Shown piece after piece: positions 28,262-41,292 of a DNA stretch of 50,000 nt. How positions within the stretch are numbered: the stretch's first letter is position 1; every line of letters begins with the position of its first letter. The stretch is from Dictyostelium firmibasis (taxonomy: Eukaryota > Evosea > Eumycetozoa > Dictyosteliales > Dictyosteliaceae). The translations under genes and the position numbers were made by a program. A model generated the notes under the pieces. It saw only the letters and a program-made list of their open reading frames with translations, was not told where the DNA came from and did not search any database. The stretch covers positions 8,087,501-8,137,500 of the forward strand of contig CM069765.1 in the NCBI GenBank assembly GCA_036169595.1, given 5' to 3'.

Positions 28262-31200
28262 TTACCAAAATGGGCACCAACCAACATAACTAAGACAAAG
28301 ATTTTCATGAGAAGTTGCTTGGTCAATTAATTTTTGAACTTGTTCAGGTACATCTAAAGTTTCATTTGAACTGAAATCTCTACCAGTTAATTTCTTATTT
28401 ACACGATTGATAACGGAGAGAGCTCTTTCATTCAATGCTTCAGGTACGATCTCAGCTTCAACTTGTTCAGCATCAACACCAACTCTTTGATTACGGGCAA
28501 TTTGTCTGCCATGAACTGGTGATGATTTAAGTGAGCCAGCAACAGCTTCATCATGATCAGGTGAGTCTTTATTGATTGGATTATCAATGGTATTGAGATC
28601 ACCTTCAATCTTTGTGGTTGAATTGGAGGTACTGTTGTTGGTTGCAATGTTTGTAGCTTTATGTTTGGTATTGTTTTCATTTGGAGTTAAGAGACGCCAG
28701 TTAATGAGAGGATCATGAACGAAAGCCTCTAAAACTGCCATAAGACTTTCTTTGTTGTTTCTAAGAACATTCATTACGGCTTCGCAAGTCAATCTGAAAT
28801 TACCTTCGATACCAGATACCTCCATAGCATTGATAAGCATACGAGTTAAACGGAATGGAATCTTCTCTGGATATTTATCACGATGCATGGCAACTTCGAA
28901 ACAATCACCAAAATCAATATGTAAAATATGACCGGTATGACGATCCAACATTAAATTGGATGGATGACGATCACCTAAACCCAAAATATAACCAACCATG
29001 CTCATAACTGCCAAAGAACGTGTATAATTTGTACGACGATCTAACCAAACTTCACTGTTTCTAGATTTTAACCATAAGACCTTGTGAAGATCTAAACCAT
29101 TTGAATTCTCCAATGCATATTGGAATACCTCAACTTTTTGTAATAAAGTAAGATTATCATAGTCTGAACACATTTGTAACATTAAACGATGTTCAATTGA
29201 CAATAGAATCTTATTGCTATCACGGAAATCTTTGATCAATGTATGAAGGGTATCAGAGTGAGGTACCCATCCTATTAAACCAGAGTTTGGTGAGAGTGGA
29301 ATTACAGAGAATCTACGAATACTAAGATGAGATTTTGCAGTTTCATGATTGGCAGATAGGAGATTATTAACCAAGCTAAACAATTGCATAACACGTTCAT
29401 CTTGTCTAAGATCTTCATGACCCTTCAAAAGGAAAGTATACTCTAAACCATCACTACCAATAATTGTGAGTTTTCTTGGACGTTGTTTCGATGGAATCAC
29501 AGAGAGTGCTTGAGAGAAGGATTGAATTCTAATGACATTTTCACCTGCTTTATAGGTACCTGGTACAGCCAATTCCATGTTATTTGAATTTAAAAGTTTT
29601 GGTGAAACATATTGAAGCTCCAACGATGACATTTGTGGTAGTTGTTTGTAGATACGTCTAAATACTTGATAGTAGAGATCCCATGCTTGATTGAGATCAC
29701 CTTCTTTACGAGTTTTTTCATATTTCTTACTCCATTCAAGTGCCTCTTGAAGATCTCTACCAAATGCTTGAAGGAATGAAGTTTCACTTGTTGTTTCTGG
29801 ACCTTTCTCAAGGATTTGATGAAGTGGTGCCAATGTTGCCAACATTGCCTCTGGATTATGATCACCAAAGTATTGACGTGATGCTTCCTCCAAACCTTCA
29901 TACCACATCTCTAACCAAAGAATTGCTGTACGTACCAACTCTTGACTAACTGGTAATGCTTGATCGACTAAAGTTGCTGAATGTTTTCTCATTTTATCCA
30001 TCAATGATTTTGCAGCTGCTAAACGTGCTGGTGAATGAGATTTAGTTGCCACTGTCAATGGATATACCAATGCTTGTGGATGTTCTTTACCGATGGTATC
30101 TATTAACTCATGAAGTAAACGACGCACTGGTAAGACAGGTGCATGAATACGTGCAATGATTTGTGGAATAACATGTAACCAAGTGTCGATAGAGATTGTA
30201 TTAAAACCTTGCATCAATGCAGCCTCAACTTCTTTTTGAGCTCCATGTTTGAACCAAAGTGTTAAAAGACGAAGAGTATCTTGTAATGAACGATCTGGAC
30301 CCAATGAAATACTCTTAAAGAAACTATGAACAGCTGGTAATAAATGAGCACCAATTTGTTCTGGTGTACCACCATTTTGTTCATAGTGTGAAACCACTTC
30401 AAAATTGATTAATGCCCAACTATGCCATGCTTTATACCAATTTGGATCACATTCTGTGGCTGCTTTAAATGAACTAATAATATGTGGAATGGAAGCTTCA
30501 CTCAAAGTATCACCCAATGCTAATTGCCATTCACCAAGTTTCAAATAGGCACGACCTTGCAATGGTAGATCATCAGTATCTCTCAATGCTTGAACGAATG
30601 TACGTAACTTTTCGAATGCAGGTTGTTTAGCTCCTGCACTCCAAAGTTGTTTAATGTAAGCAAAGGTAATTCTTGGATGAGTATTTGGAAGTACGCTACC
30701 AAATTGACTTGTAGTAGATGGATCTTTACCCATTAACATTGTCAATGTTTTTTGAGCTAAACCCAATCTTGAACCTTTTCTACAGAGACCAACAAACTTC
30801 AACCACATATCTAGCTCTTCATGTGGTGAAATTACCAAACTATGAACGGCAAGAATCGATTGCCAAATATCGACATTATGTTGACAACCTCTTAAACGAG
30901 TTTTCCAGGTATTCTTTATCATATTTCTACGTTCTGGTGAATCGACACATTTCTTATACTCAATAATCTCCTCGAGCTCTGATAATTGTTGAAGACGAAC
31001 CACCACCTTATAGGCACGATTATAACTTTCACCCAATAATGCAGTTAGTTCAGTGTCTACCAATGTACGAGCATGATCAATGAAACCATGAGCACTTGTA
31101 AAATTATCATGATGAACTTCTAAAATTGCACGATAGAATGAACCTTCAACTGTATCCTTGTTCATTGCACGCACATATTCATCCATTTTCTCCCAATTTA

Positions 31201-34200
31201 CAAGATTCCAAGCTGCTGCTGCTGCCAATGGTGCAATGGTTGCACGAGTATGATCATTGATATCGGATTTCCAAGTTTCAGAGGAGAGTGCTGATAATCT
31301 TTCCCATTCACCCAATGCATGTAAACATCTTAAAATACCCATTGTGTTTTCAATCGAACCACCATTTGGATCATCCTTTTGTTTCTTTTCATAGGCAGCG
31401 AGTGCATCTTCCCATCTTCTAAGTTTTTCATACCAACCTTCCTTTAGTTCTACACTATGGTTCTTTTGAGCGTAAATTAAAATACCAATGGCAGCTTCTG
31501 GTTGTTGAAGTTGATTGTTAATACTAATTAAAGCTTCAATAGTGGAGGATGGTGATTGAGAGAATTCAGACTCTTTGTAATGTAATGCCTTTGCATAGGC
31601 ATGACATTTCTCTGCTAAAGCACCTAGTGTACGAATATCGATTGGTAATGGTTTCTCATGAAGTTCCATAAACTCTGCCAAGTTCAAAAGGGTTTGAAGG
31701 ATCTCTGGTGGAATATTTGGTGAGAGTAATGCAGTCTCTAAACTTCTAACCAACTCTTCTTGGAATTGTTCATGTAACTCTGTCCAACAACTTACAAAAC
31801 CTGCATTAAATAACTCCTTAACCAATGGATGATAATCTTGTGCTAGAGATAGACATGATCTAAGTGCTGGTGATGGTGATTCACGAAGTAACTCTACAGA
31901 GAATCTACGTATCCATTCACCCCAATCTTCTTTAGTTGAACGTTGTGATGTCTCCCAAGCATTCTTTAGATGTTGTTCGTTTGCTTTTAATTTCTTTACA
32001 CCAATATCTAATGGAGTACTAGTGTTATTATGATCCTCACCTAAATGATGACCATTATCACCACCGAAACGATTTGCACCCATACCACCATCATCACCTG
32101 ATCCAGGTGTCAACATCAATTGTTGATTCTTTAATAATTTACTAATGAGTAGTTCATAATTTGTAGATTGAATTTCACGACGAGCTAAAACCTTACCAAC
32201 CATTGGAATGAATATAGCATAATCGGATCCCAATTGATAGACCAATGCACAAAGGGTATTCAAAGTTTCCTCACGTAATTCACTTTCGGTACTATCTAAA
32301 ACTCTTGCTAATGGATGAATGATACGAGAGGCATAGTCAGAGAAATTCAATTTCTTACAGAGTCTACCAATGGTTTGAATTGCCAATGTTCTAACTTGGG
32401 TGGTTACATCAACTTGTTCGAATAATTTAACGATTGCTGGAATAACCAAATGAAGATAATCATCCAAATTGGTACCAAACACCTCTAAAGCTCTCAAAAC
32501 TTTAGTGGTTGGTGAACGTTTTGGTGTACGATCAGTATGAAGTACATTTAACATTTGTGGAATTAAATTTGGTAAATAAACTTTAAATTCATCATTTAAT
32601 GCCGATGAAATCTCTTCTACCAATTTAATGATTGGAATCAAAAGGTTAGAGTTCCAATATTTTTCGATCAAAGCGAAAACATCAACTAAATAGTCACGAA
32701 TATGTTGTTTAACGATGGATACTAATGAACCCAATTGTTGGAAAAGGAACTCTCTAAACAATGGTTCACCAGTATTCATGGCATGAAGGAATGGTGGCAT
32801 AATTTGTGGTAGGAAAGGAATGGATTTCAATGATAAACTCTTAAAGATATACATAACAGCTTGAATTACACTAGTATGATGTGATGATAATGATGGATCT
32901 CTTAAGATTTTCATTAATGCCGTTAAAGCAACAGTTGGATAATAATCTTCACTAGAAGGTGAAATGGTTATAACTTCATTGGCCATATTGTTCTTATCAT
33001 CGTTTGCTTTTGGATCCTCTCTACGTTTACCCAATTCATTCATCTTATGTTTATATGGATCCAAAGAACCTAAAATACCTAAAACCTTTATAACCTCTCT
33101 TCTAATTGAACCGATTCTTTCAGTTTTAACAGCATTTAATAGAGTGTCCAATAACATTGGATACTTGGAGAATGGTTTAATTACATAACCAGTGGATGAA
33201 GCCAATTGAGCCAAAGTTTTTAAAGCTACTTCTCTCTTTGATGTTGAACTTTGATCTTGGAGGGTATCAATGATCAATGGTAATAATTGATCGATATGTT
33301 GTACCATCTCTTCACCACCTACAACTGATAATTCACCTAATGCCGCCAAGACACAAGATGCAACACGTGGATTACTATCACGTAACTTTGGTAACAATGC
33401 TTTGAGTATGGGTTCAACGTATGGTTTAATTAATTTTTCTGAAGCTGATATTAAATGGCCCAATAATCTAGCACTTTCTTCTTTATTTCTACCATCACCA
33501 CTAAACTCTAACTCTGTTAGTAATTGAATCAAAGTTTTACGTAGCGATGGCATAACATATGCTGGATTTCTAATGGTTAGACGACCAATTACTGTGATTG
33601 CTAATTCACGAATTTCAAATAACTCATCGTTCAAAGCGATAAATAGGGAACGTAAATTCTCTGCTTGTGCTAAATAATGATCGAAACGTGCCTCTAAACT
33701 TGAAAGAACGGTCTTACGAATCGATGGATCAGGATCGGCTATACCAACCACTAAAAGTTTCTCTAGTACTTCACCTACAATAACTGCAGAATGACCACGA
33801 GTTGGTGTTGGTTCTTCAGTTCTAACCATTAGTTGTGCACAAGTTATAGCGGCCTCTCTACGAATTTCAATGTTATCATCATCCAAATAGTTTACGACAC
33901 ATTCTCTTACAAACTCTAATAGATTATGTTTAGAGAAATCAAAGCTACCCAAAGTTTTCAATGCCAACGCTATCATTTGTGGATCAACATCAGAGTTTTG
34001 ACCTAACTGTGGTATAGAACCACCTTGGAATGGTGTAGCACTCTTTCTGTAGGGTGATGGTGCACCTGGTTCTGAAAATGGTTTATTTGCCAATACCTGA
34101 CTGATTAGATTCAATAGTTTATATTGGATATTTGGTATTAAACTTGGTAAATTTATAGTTAAATCTCTTAGTGAATCGGTAAGAACCACTGTTAATCCAC

Positions 34201-35654
34201 TGGAAATGATCATTTGTGGTAATATAATTTGCATGTGTGGATACATTGATTGACCAACTGCTGATGCTAACATTGATATACATGTCAATACTTCTGGACA
34301 AAATTGTTTACCCTTTGTCATTAATCCTTGTTTGATCATAACAACAATTGAATCTAAATATGGTTTAATAGATCCACCAACTGCCATTGCAATCTCACCC
34401 AATGCTATAAATGCTGTTGGTCTTTCATTTTGATTTCTTAATGCTGCTAATAAATGATTCATACATGCATTAAAATAATTTAATACAAAATCTTTCGAAC
34501 AAAATACTGCTAATCTTGGGAATAATGCCAATACTTTTATTTATTTTTCAAAAAAAAAAAAGAATTATTAATAAAATTATTAAAAATAAATTATAAACCA
34601 TATATATAAAAATATTTACCAGTTTTTTTAACTAATTTATCACGATGATCTTTATATTTTAAAACAGTTTCACAAATATCTTTAAATTTTGAAAGCATGA
34701 AATCACCAGTATTTCTGAGTAATTCACTTACTGTTATTAAGGAACCATGTATTGATTCAGGTGAACCATTTTGTTTGAAAGATTTTTGAGCTTCATCATA
34801 AATCTTTTGATACCATTGTAAACGTAGACGTGATTCTCTCTCAGATATTAACTCTAGACATGCTCTCAATGCTTCTACGGCACCCTCTCGAATTGCAACC
34901 TTTGGATCTTTTAATGCCACCCAAATTAAATCGACAAAGGATGAAGCATGAACATAAAAGAGTGTTGGAGCATTCTGAGCCAATTCTTTCAAAACCAATA
35001 CTGCAGCGTGTCTTCTGGCCTCGATACGATCACCACTGAGCCATTCTAGTGCTCTGGTGACTTCGAATTCAACAAATTCCGCTGTCAATGTACCACTAGA
35101 ACGTGCTAATCTACCCAATGCTTTCGAAGCCATTAACATCACTGTAAAATCATTAAATCCTAAACCAATACGTAAATAGTTGGCTAATCTGGTGATCTTG
35201 GTTGCATTTTCATCATAATCCACATCAATCAATTCATCTATCGCCATAATACCTCCAATTTTTTCAGGTATAACTGAACTATTCACCAATTCAAAAATTA
35301 AATTATTATTTAATTCATTCATAAATTTTGTAAAATTTTCATTTGTCATTTCTCTACTTTGTGATATAACCTATTAATTGATAATCATCATAATAAATAA
35401 TAAAAGATAATAAAAACAACATCATCATCATCATAATAAATAATTCAATTATATTATAAGTATTTAAAGAAATATGAAGAGTTATAAAAAAATGGCCAAG
35501 AAAAAACCAATATTCTATCTTATAAAGTTGTACCTACATATGATTTTAAATTTTTTGATGCTTTAATTCTATCCTCTTCTTTTTTACTCTTTAAATCATT
35601 TAAGAGTTTGGTTAAAGCATCAGCCCATATTGAAGGTTGTTCATGTTGTGACAT
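28262..35654 (-). CDS. tor: Target of rapamycin (TOR) protein kinase
   Basis: Three exons, 35654-35538, 35370-34620 and 34533-28262, join in phase to give 2,379 residues. The N-terminal half is HEAT repeats from exon 2 to about residue 1200. A FAT domain follows. The FRB domain lies at about 1815-1912 ([20 protein letters not shown]), keeping the serine at the rapamycin-contact position. The PI3K-like kinase domain lies at about 1960-2260, with [27 protein letters not shown] near 2140 and [11 protein letters not shown] near 2162. The FATC tail ends [13 protein letters not shown] is the catalytic subunit of TORC1 and TORC2, which control growth and, in Dictyostelium, chemotaxis. An acidic, Asn/Ser/Thr-rich insert lies between the kinase domain and FATC. 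All catalytic motifs are intact. Confidence 0.98.
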
Positions 35655-35971
35655 CTTTATTTATATATATATTTTGTGTTTGTATGTGTGTATTTATTAT
35701 TTCTACTAATTTACAGTGTTTTGGTTGTATATTTTAACGTATATATTACAATTGTTTGTTGTGTTGTGTTATGTTATTGTTTTGTAGTGTTGGTGTAGTT
35801 TTGATTGAAAAAAAAAAAAAAAATTTTTTAGAATCTAAAAAAAAAAGTGTGTGGTTTTGAAAATATAGAGGTGTTTATTGAAAAAAAAAGGACCTCCTTA
35901 AGTTCCTTCTATTTCTTCAAAAAAAAAAAAACTAGAAAAAAAAAAGATTAGAGTGAGTGATCACTAATTTT

Positions 35972-36007
<36 letters not shown>

Positions 36008-36281
36008 TTTTTGTAAGTTTGGGGAGGTTTATCTTTTTTTTTTTATTTATTTTTTTTTATTTTTTTTTTTAAATTTTAAATTTTTATTTGAATCTTAAAA
36101 TTGTATCTATCTGAATCTATCTTGGAATAAATAAAATAAATAAATAAATAGAAAAAACTATTCCACAAATAGGATATGGATACTGTTGTTGATAAATATT
36201 TTAATTTGAAAAAAAAAATAAAAAAATAAAAAAAATAGAAAAAAAAAAAAAAAAAAATAAAAATTTTGAATCAAAAAAAAA

Positions 36282-36316
<35 letters not shown>

Positions 36317-37236
36317 TTTTATTTTTTTTTTTTTTTTTTTTATTTTCCAAAAGTGTAATATCTGATTTTTTTTCTTTTTTTCAATTAATTTTTTAAATTA
36401 AAATTTTTTTTACTTGTCTTCAAAAGTTAAAAAATAAATTAAAGGTTATAATTTTATTTTAATTTTCAAACTCGCATATGTTCGTTTTTTTTTTTTTTTT
36501 TTTTTTTTTTGTTATCAACACAAGAAATGATTAGTTTAAAAATAATAAGAAAATTTTTTCTTTTTCACAATTTTTAGTATTATCTCTCTTTTGATATATA
36601 TATACATACATTTATATATAGATTTTTTTTTTTTTGTTTTTTTTGTTTTTTTTGTTTTTTTTAATTTTTTTATTTTTTATTTTTATTTTTTTGACTTTAC
36701 CCCATTTAGATTCACTTAAAACAAATAAAAATAATTAAATTATTTAAAAGTTCAAAAATGGAAATATTCGACCAATAATGTTTTCATTGAATTTATTGTT
36801 AAAATATCCAAATTACCATACTTTTTTAACGATTATAATAAATTTAAGAAAATTCATATGGTAATGATGTTTTTATCACATATTTTGTTATAGCACAAAA
36901 AATATATATGTACACATATCAATTGTATAGGTAGGTAGGTAGATAGATCTATCTGTGTAGTTTTGTCTTTTATATATGTAAAAATTTTTTTTTTTATCAG
37001 AAAAAATAAATTGTAATTTTGTCGAACCACAAATTCTCAGTGAAAATAAATTATTATTAAAATAAATAAATAAATAAATAATAATAAAATTAAAATTAAA
37101 AAAAAAAAAAACATATAAATAAGCAATAAAAATGAAACTGTTTCTCATTTATAAATATTCCTAAAACAAACATATATAAAAAAAAAAAAAAAAAACAAAA
37201 CAAAATAATAAAAAAAATTAAACCATAAAAGGAAAA

Positions 37237-37274
<38 letters not shown>
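35655..37274. other. Divergent intergenic region between tor and secreted-protein gene 1
   Basis: Next to tor the sequence is GT-rich (about 35670-35810), with a GTGTGTGG site at 35847-35854. The rest is A/T homopolymer. A mixed island at about 36085-36215 includes a 17-codon ORF (ATG at 36176) that runs into poly-A and is probably not a gene. A TAGG/TAGA repeat and the 14-bp palindrome AGATAGATCTATCT lie at about 36930-36953. Promoters for both flanking genes must lie here. No gene is supported. Confidence 0.5.
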
Positions 37275-37742
37275 ATGAAATTAGTATTATCATTGATTTT
37301 AGTTATTTCAACAATTTTTGTTGTATTACAATTTAGTAATGTCGTTAATGGGTTATCATTAAAAAGAAGGGAAGTTGGTTCTGATGATTGGATTAATGTT
37401 GCAGATTCTATGGATGGTTTAACTTTAACCTATAAAACAATTGCAAACAAATTAGATTTCCTTCAATTTAGAGTTGATAGAGATGATGAAAGTCGTATTT
37501 TAAATGATATGTATATTAACGTCACATCAATTAAGGCTGCAAGATTTGGAATTTTCTTTAACAATTTCATTCCTGCTAATTCTACCACTGACAATAGAGG
37601 TAGAGCTGGATATTGTCCAATTTGGTTTGCTTCTTGTGGTGCTGAAACCCCATACTTTTCTTTGTACTCTAATAATTCTTATACAAGTGATTTAACATTT
37701 ACTGTTACTGTTAGGGATGAAATTAAACTATGTGATTTTTAA
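37275..37742 (+). CDS. Secreted protein of unknown family, copy 1
   Basis: A single exon of 155 residues. Residues 1-26 (MKLVLSLILVISTIFVVLQF...) form a clear signal peptide. The mature part is about 35% identical by eye to the next gene downstream. Shared features are DDW/NTW near residue 39, a DG pair near 47, ILNDMYINVT (an N-glycosylation sequon at N82), YCPIWFASCG with Cys114 and Cys121, and a C-terminal VRDEIKLC with Cys153. Several further N-x-S/T sequons are present. No transmembrane segment or GPI signal is evident. The odd number of conserved cysteines allows one intramolecular disulphide plus a free or intermolecular cysteine. I do not recognise the family. Confidence 0.85.
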   Translation: MKLVLSLILVISTIFVVLQFSNVVNGLSLKRREVGSDDWINVADSMDGLTLTYKTIANKLDFLQFRVDRDDESRILNDMYINVTSIKAARFGIFFNNFIPANSTTDNRGRAGYCPIWFASCGAETPYFSLYSNNSYTSDLTFTVTVRDEIKLCDF

Positions 37743-37762
37743 GTTATCAAATTACCAATTTT

Positions 37763-37820
<58 letters not shown>

Positions 37821-38286
37821 CAAAACAAAACAAAACAAAACAACTAACCAAACAAATTATATACTTCAAATAAAGAAAATACTCATTAAATAAACAGTAG
37901 TTTATTAGATATTGTTTTTTCAAAGTTTTTTAATATTTTTTCATAGTTTTTTTTTATTTATTTTTTTATTTGTTTGTTTGTTTGTTTTGTTAATTTATTG
38001 TTCTTCTTTTTAAAATAATATACAGCTTTATTAATTACAAATTTTAAAGGAATAAAATCAAATAAAACGAATTACTTTATTTAATAATAAAAATGTTTTT
38101 TATTATAATTTTATAAGGGGTGAGAATAAAAAAAATAATAAAATTTAATACAAATATCTAACCCACAATTTTATATTTAAATCTTTTAAGGAAAAAAAAA
38201 AACCAAAAAGAATAAAATAAACCCCCACTATTTGATGGGTTCTTTTATCCTTATTAAAACTATATTTTTTATATTATTATTATAAA

Positions 38287-38323
<37 letters not shown>

Positions 38324-38398
38324 CCTATTTAAAGAAAATTAAAATTTTATATTTATTATTCTAAAATCATCTTAATCAAATTATTTAACTTAGAAAAA
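37743..38398. other. Spacer between tandem secreted-protein genes
   Basis: It begins with a poly-A run and an AAAAC repeat (listed separately). A CCCCCAC...GATGGGTT segment at about 38222-38242 could be a weak hairpin or a G-box-like site on the minus strand. A T run lies at 38290-38323. No gene is seen. Confidence 0.45.
37796..37842. repeat. (AAAAC)n pentanucleotide repeat
   Basis: About nine perfect AAAAC units lie directly after a poly-A tract, some 55 bp past the stop of the first secreted-protein gene. Confidence 0.95.
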
Positions 38399-38902
38399 AT
38401 GAGAATTAAAACTATTTTATCAATTATATTTATTTTAAATGTTTTAATATTAAATTGTTATTGTAGTGCATTAACATTAAGTAAAAGAGTTGGGACAACA
38501 GGTAATACTTGGAAGATTATTTCAACATCAATTGATGGATGGAATATTGTTTATAATTTCACAATGAGTGGTACCAGTTTAAATCAATTTAAAATTAAAA
38601 GAGCTGATGAAGAAACAATTTTCAATGATTTATATTTAAACATTACCACAACAAATCCTAAACAATACACATACATTAATAAATATTATTCAACAAATGA
38701 AATTGCAGATTTAAAAACAGATTCAAATGGTAAACCATCATTTTGTCCTGTATGGTATGCAAATTGTGGTGTTAATGAATCCTACTTTTCAATCTCTTTA
38801 AATAATACTATTGTAACTAGTGGTATTAAAAATTCAGTATCAGTACCAATGACAATCTTAATCACCATACGTGATGTTATAACTCTGTGTAAACAAAAAT
38901 AA
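38399..38902 (+). CDS. Secreted protein of unknown family, copy 2
   Basis: A single exon of 167 residues and a tandem paralogue of the preceding gene. The signal peptide is about residues 1-24 (MRIKTILSIIFILNVLILNC...). Conserved positions are NTWKIISTSIDGWNIVYNF, IFNDLYLNIT with a sequon at N81, FCPVWYANCG with Cys116 and Cys123, and ITIRDVITLC with Cys164. The two copies differ at most positions outside these blocks, so the duplication is old or the pair diverged fast. The function is unknown; an extracellular or matrix role is inference from the signal peptide alone. Confidence 0.85.
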   Translation: MRIKTILSIIFILNVLILNCYCSALTLSKRVGTTGNTWKIISTSIDGWNIVYNFTMSGTSLNQFKIKRADEETIFNDLYLNITTTNPKQYTYINKYYSTNEIADLKTDSNGKPSFCPVWYANCGVNESYFSISLNNTIVTSGIKNSVSVPMTILITIRDVITLCKQK

Positions 38903-39055
38903 AATAAATAAATAATAAACTATTATTTATTTTAATTATAATTAAAATAATTATTTTATTATTATTATTATTATTAATTTTAATTTAATTTAAATTGAAT
39001 TATTAATTTTAGTTTTTTTTTAAATTATTTTTTTTTAAAAAAATTGTTTTTATTA

Positions 39056-40555
39056 TTATTGAATTATAATTGAATTATCTTTTGTAATCCATTGAAGTAA
39101 AAGGGTAAAAGATTCGAAAACATTTTTTTTAGTTTCCAAAGGTGAAAATGTTGCATAAAGTTCATGATGATTTGAAATGGCGACGATGATAGTTTCAGTG
39201 GCACTAGTATGATAATAGTATTTATGAGGTTTATTTGAACTATTGTTCACATGATTTATAATATGTTGATAGAGTCTAAATAGTCTTTTCTTCTCTTTTT
39301 TATGAATTGAGTAGGGTGGTGAAAAAATTGGATAAGTTGAATAGTTGCTACTTCTATTCTTGTAGAGGAAATGTAATAAGTTTGGTACATCTGTGAATGA
39401 GGTGGTATAGTCATGTAATGCCACTGATCTATTTAATTCATCGACAATAGACTCTTGCTCTAAATCCTTTGAAATCATTGTTTTAATCTCACTCAATTGA
39501 TAGAATGATTCAGCTTGATTGGAAAACAATAACAAACAAACATCTGCATACAAGTAGCATATATATAAATGTAAAAATCCTGTATTATTATAATTTGGTA
39601 AACATATTGGTATCCATGATTCACTCTCTCTAAATGATGATGTCGATAAAACATAATTCATAACGATATGAATATCTTGACTCTTTAAACTTGGTGTTTT
39701 TTTATGTTTAACTGAACTAATTAATTTATTACCTGATATTAAATATGAAAATCTAAATACACGATACATTTAAAGTAATTAGTACCCAATTTTATATATG
39801 ATTTATATAATTTAGTTTACATACAATAATGAATCACATTTACGATTTGATAATATATTTGTTATTGAATTTCTAATATTATTATTTAAACGAAGACAAT
39901 TTACAGAATTTAAGAGTATTGAGAAATCAGAGTTTGTTTGATGAATAAAGTTATCTAGATATTTATCTGTACCACCTAAGAGATCACGTAGATCATATTT
40001 TGCTTCGAATACAGCTTTAATGTTTGACTGAGTCAAAACACTAATGATTAAAGCATGAATGTACTCTAATTGTTGTTTTATCATTTGATAGGGTTCACCA
40101 GTGTTTGCAATACAAACTAAATTCAATGGATTCTTTTGAATGAATACAAATTGATAGTTTCCAGCGGTAATATAACGAAGTTCATCATTTGAAGATTCAA
40201 CAAATGAACTCATTGCGCTCAATGATGCCATAAAAGTATTCAATGCTACTTCGTCACCATATCTAGAGTAAATTGGTTTACCAGAGAATGATAGAATGAA
40301 AAAATGTTTCTTATGATCAAACCATTCAGGTGTAGATGTATCTTGCTCGGAATATTTTCTTGCTGGTCTACCAGTTGCTGTACTTGATTCATCAATTTTA
40401 GATAATATATAATTCGATAAGTCCTCTATATCACCACCACCTAAATTATCTACACTATTATCAATTTCTGAATTACTACTACTATTGCTATCATTATTTG
40501 TCATCGTCGTTGTAGTAGTTGTCGTTTTATTTTCTGCTATCTTAGTATCTTCCAT
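39056..40555 (-). CDS. mon1: MON1 homologue, subunit of the Rab7 exchange factor
   Basis: Two exons, 40555-39825 and 39752-39056, give 475 residues. The donor is GTATGT in phase 2 and the acceptor TTTAG; the join reads CDSLLFSYLISGNKLISSVK, which matches the human MON1 order. The SAND/MON1 signature includes HKKHFFILSFSGKPIYSRYGDE, NPLNLVCIANTGEP, KYDLRDLLGG, SSFRESESWIPICLPNYNNTGF and LLQWITKD. MON1 pairs with CCZ1 to activate Rab7 and drive conversion of early to late endosomes and phagosomes. The first 60 residues are Thr/Asn/Ser-rich filler. Length and domain order are normal for the family. Confidence 0.94.
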
Positions 40556-41139
40556 TTTATTATGTCTTTTTTATTTTTTTATCTCTCTACATGAATAAAT
40601 TAAATGCAAATAAAAAAAATTTTAAAAAAAATTAATAAAAAAATTTTGAAAATTTTTTTTTTTGAAAAATCACACACGAGATATTTTTATAAAAAAAAAA
40701 AATAAAATAAAAAAAAATATTTGTTTTTTTTATTTTATTTTTTTTGAAGATAAATAAATTTTATTTTAATAATTCCTTTTATAAAAAAAAAAAATAAAAA
40801 TTGAAAAAAAAATAAAAATATAAAAAAAAAAAATTCACTAATTTCCCAAAACAAAAGAAGATTTTTATTGAATATAATCGTTTTTGTGATGACAAATTCC
40901 AAAAAAGAAAACAAAAGAGTCAGCAATTTTTATTTTTTTTTTTATTTTTTTTTTTATTTTTATTTTTTTTTTTTTTAATTTTTCATTTTTTTTTTTTTTT
41001 TTATTCATTTTTTTTTTTTAATGTTTTTTTTTTAATGATAAATTATAATTTTAATTTTGAAATATAAATCTATTTGTTAATATATATATATATATATAAA
41101 TATATAAAAGTATTTTTTTTTTTTTTCATTTTACTATTA

Positions 41140-41222
<83 letters not shown>

Positions 41223-41292
41223 TCTGTTTTAATTGAAAAAATTATAAAAATAAAAATAAAAGTAAATTAAAAATATATAATTATAATTATAA
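40556..41292. other. Divergent promoter region between mon1 and the J-protein gene
   Basis: A/T homopolymers, a short (TA)n run near 41081-41095 and a trinucleotide repeat just before the J-protein gene. There is no gene; the small Phe-rich ORF near 40735-40926 is a homopolymer artefact. Confidence 0.5.
41138..41221. repeat. (TAA)n/(TTA)n repeat with an inversion point
   Basis: TAA units switch to TTA/ATT units near 41154, forming a short perfect palindrome, followed by about 20 more ATT units. It ends about 70 bp before the J-protein ATG. Confidence 0.9.

Noticed and set aside
36176-36229. 17-codon ORF MDTVVDKYFNLKK...
   Set aside because: It runs straight into poly-A and has no sign of a following exon.
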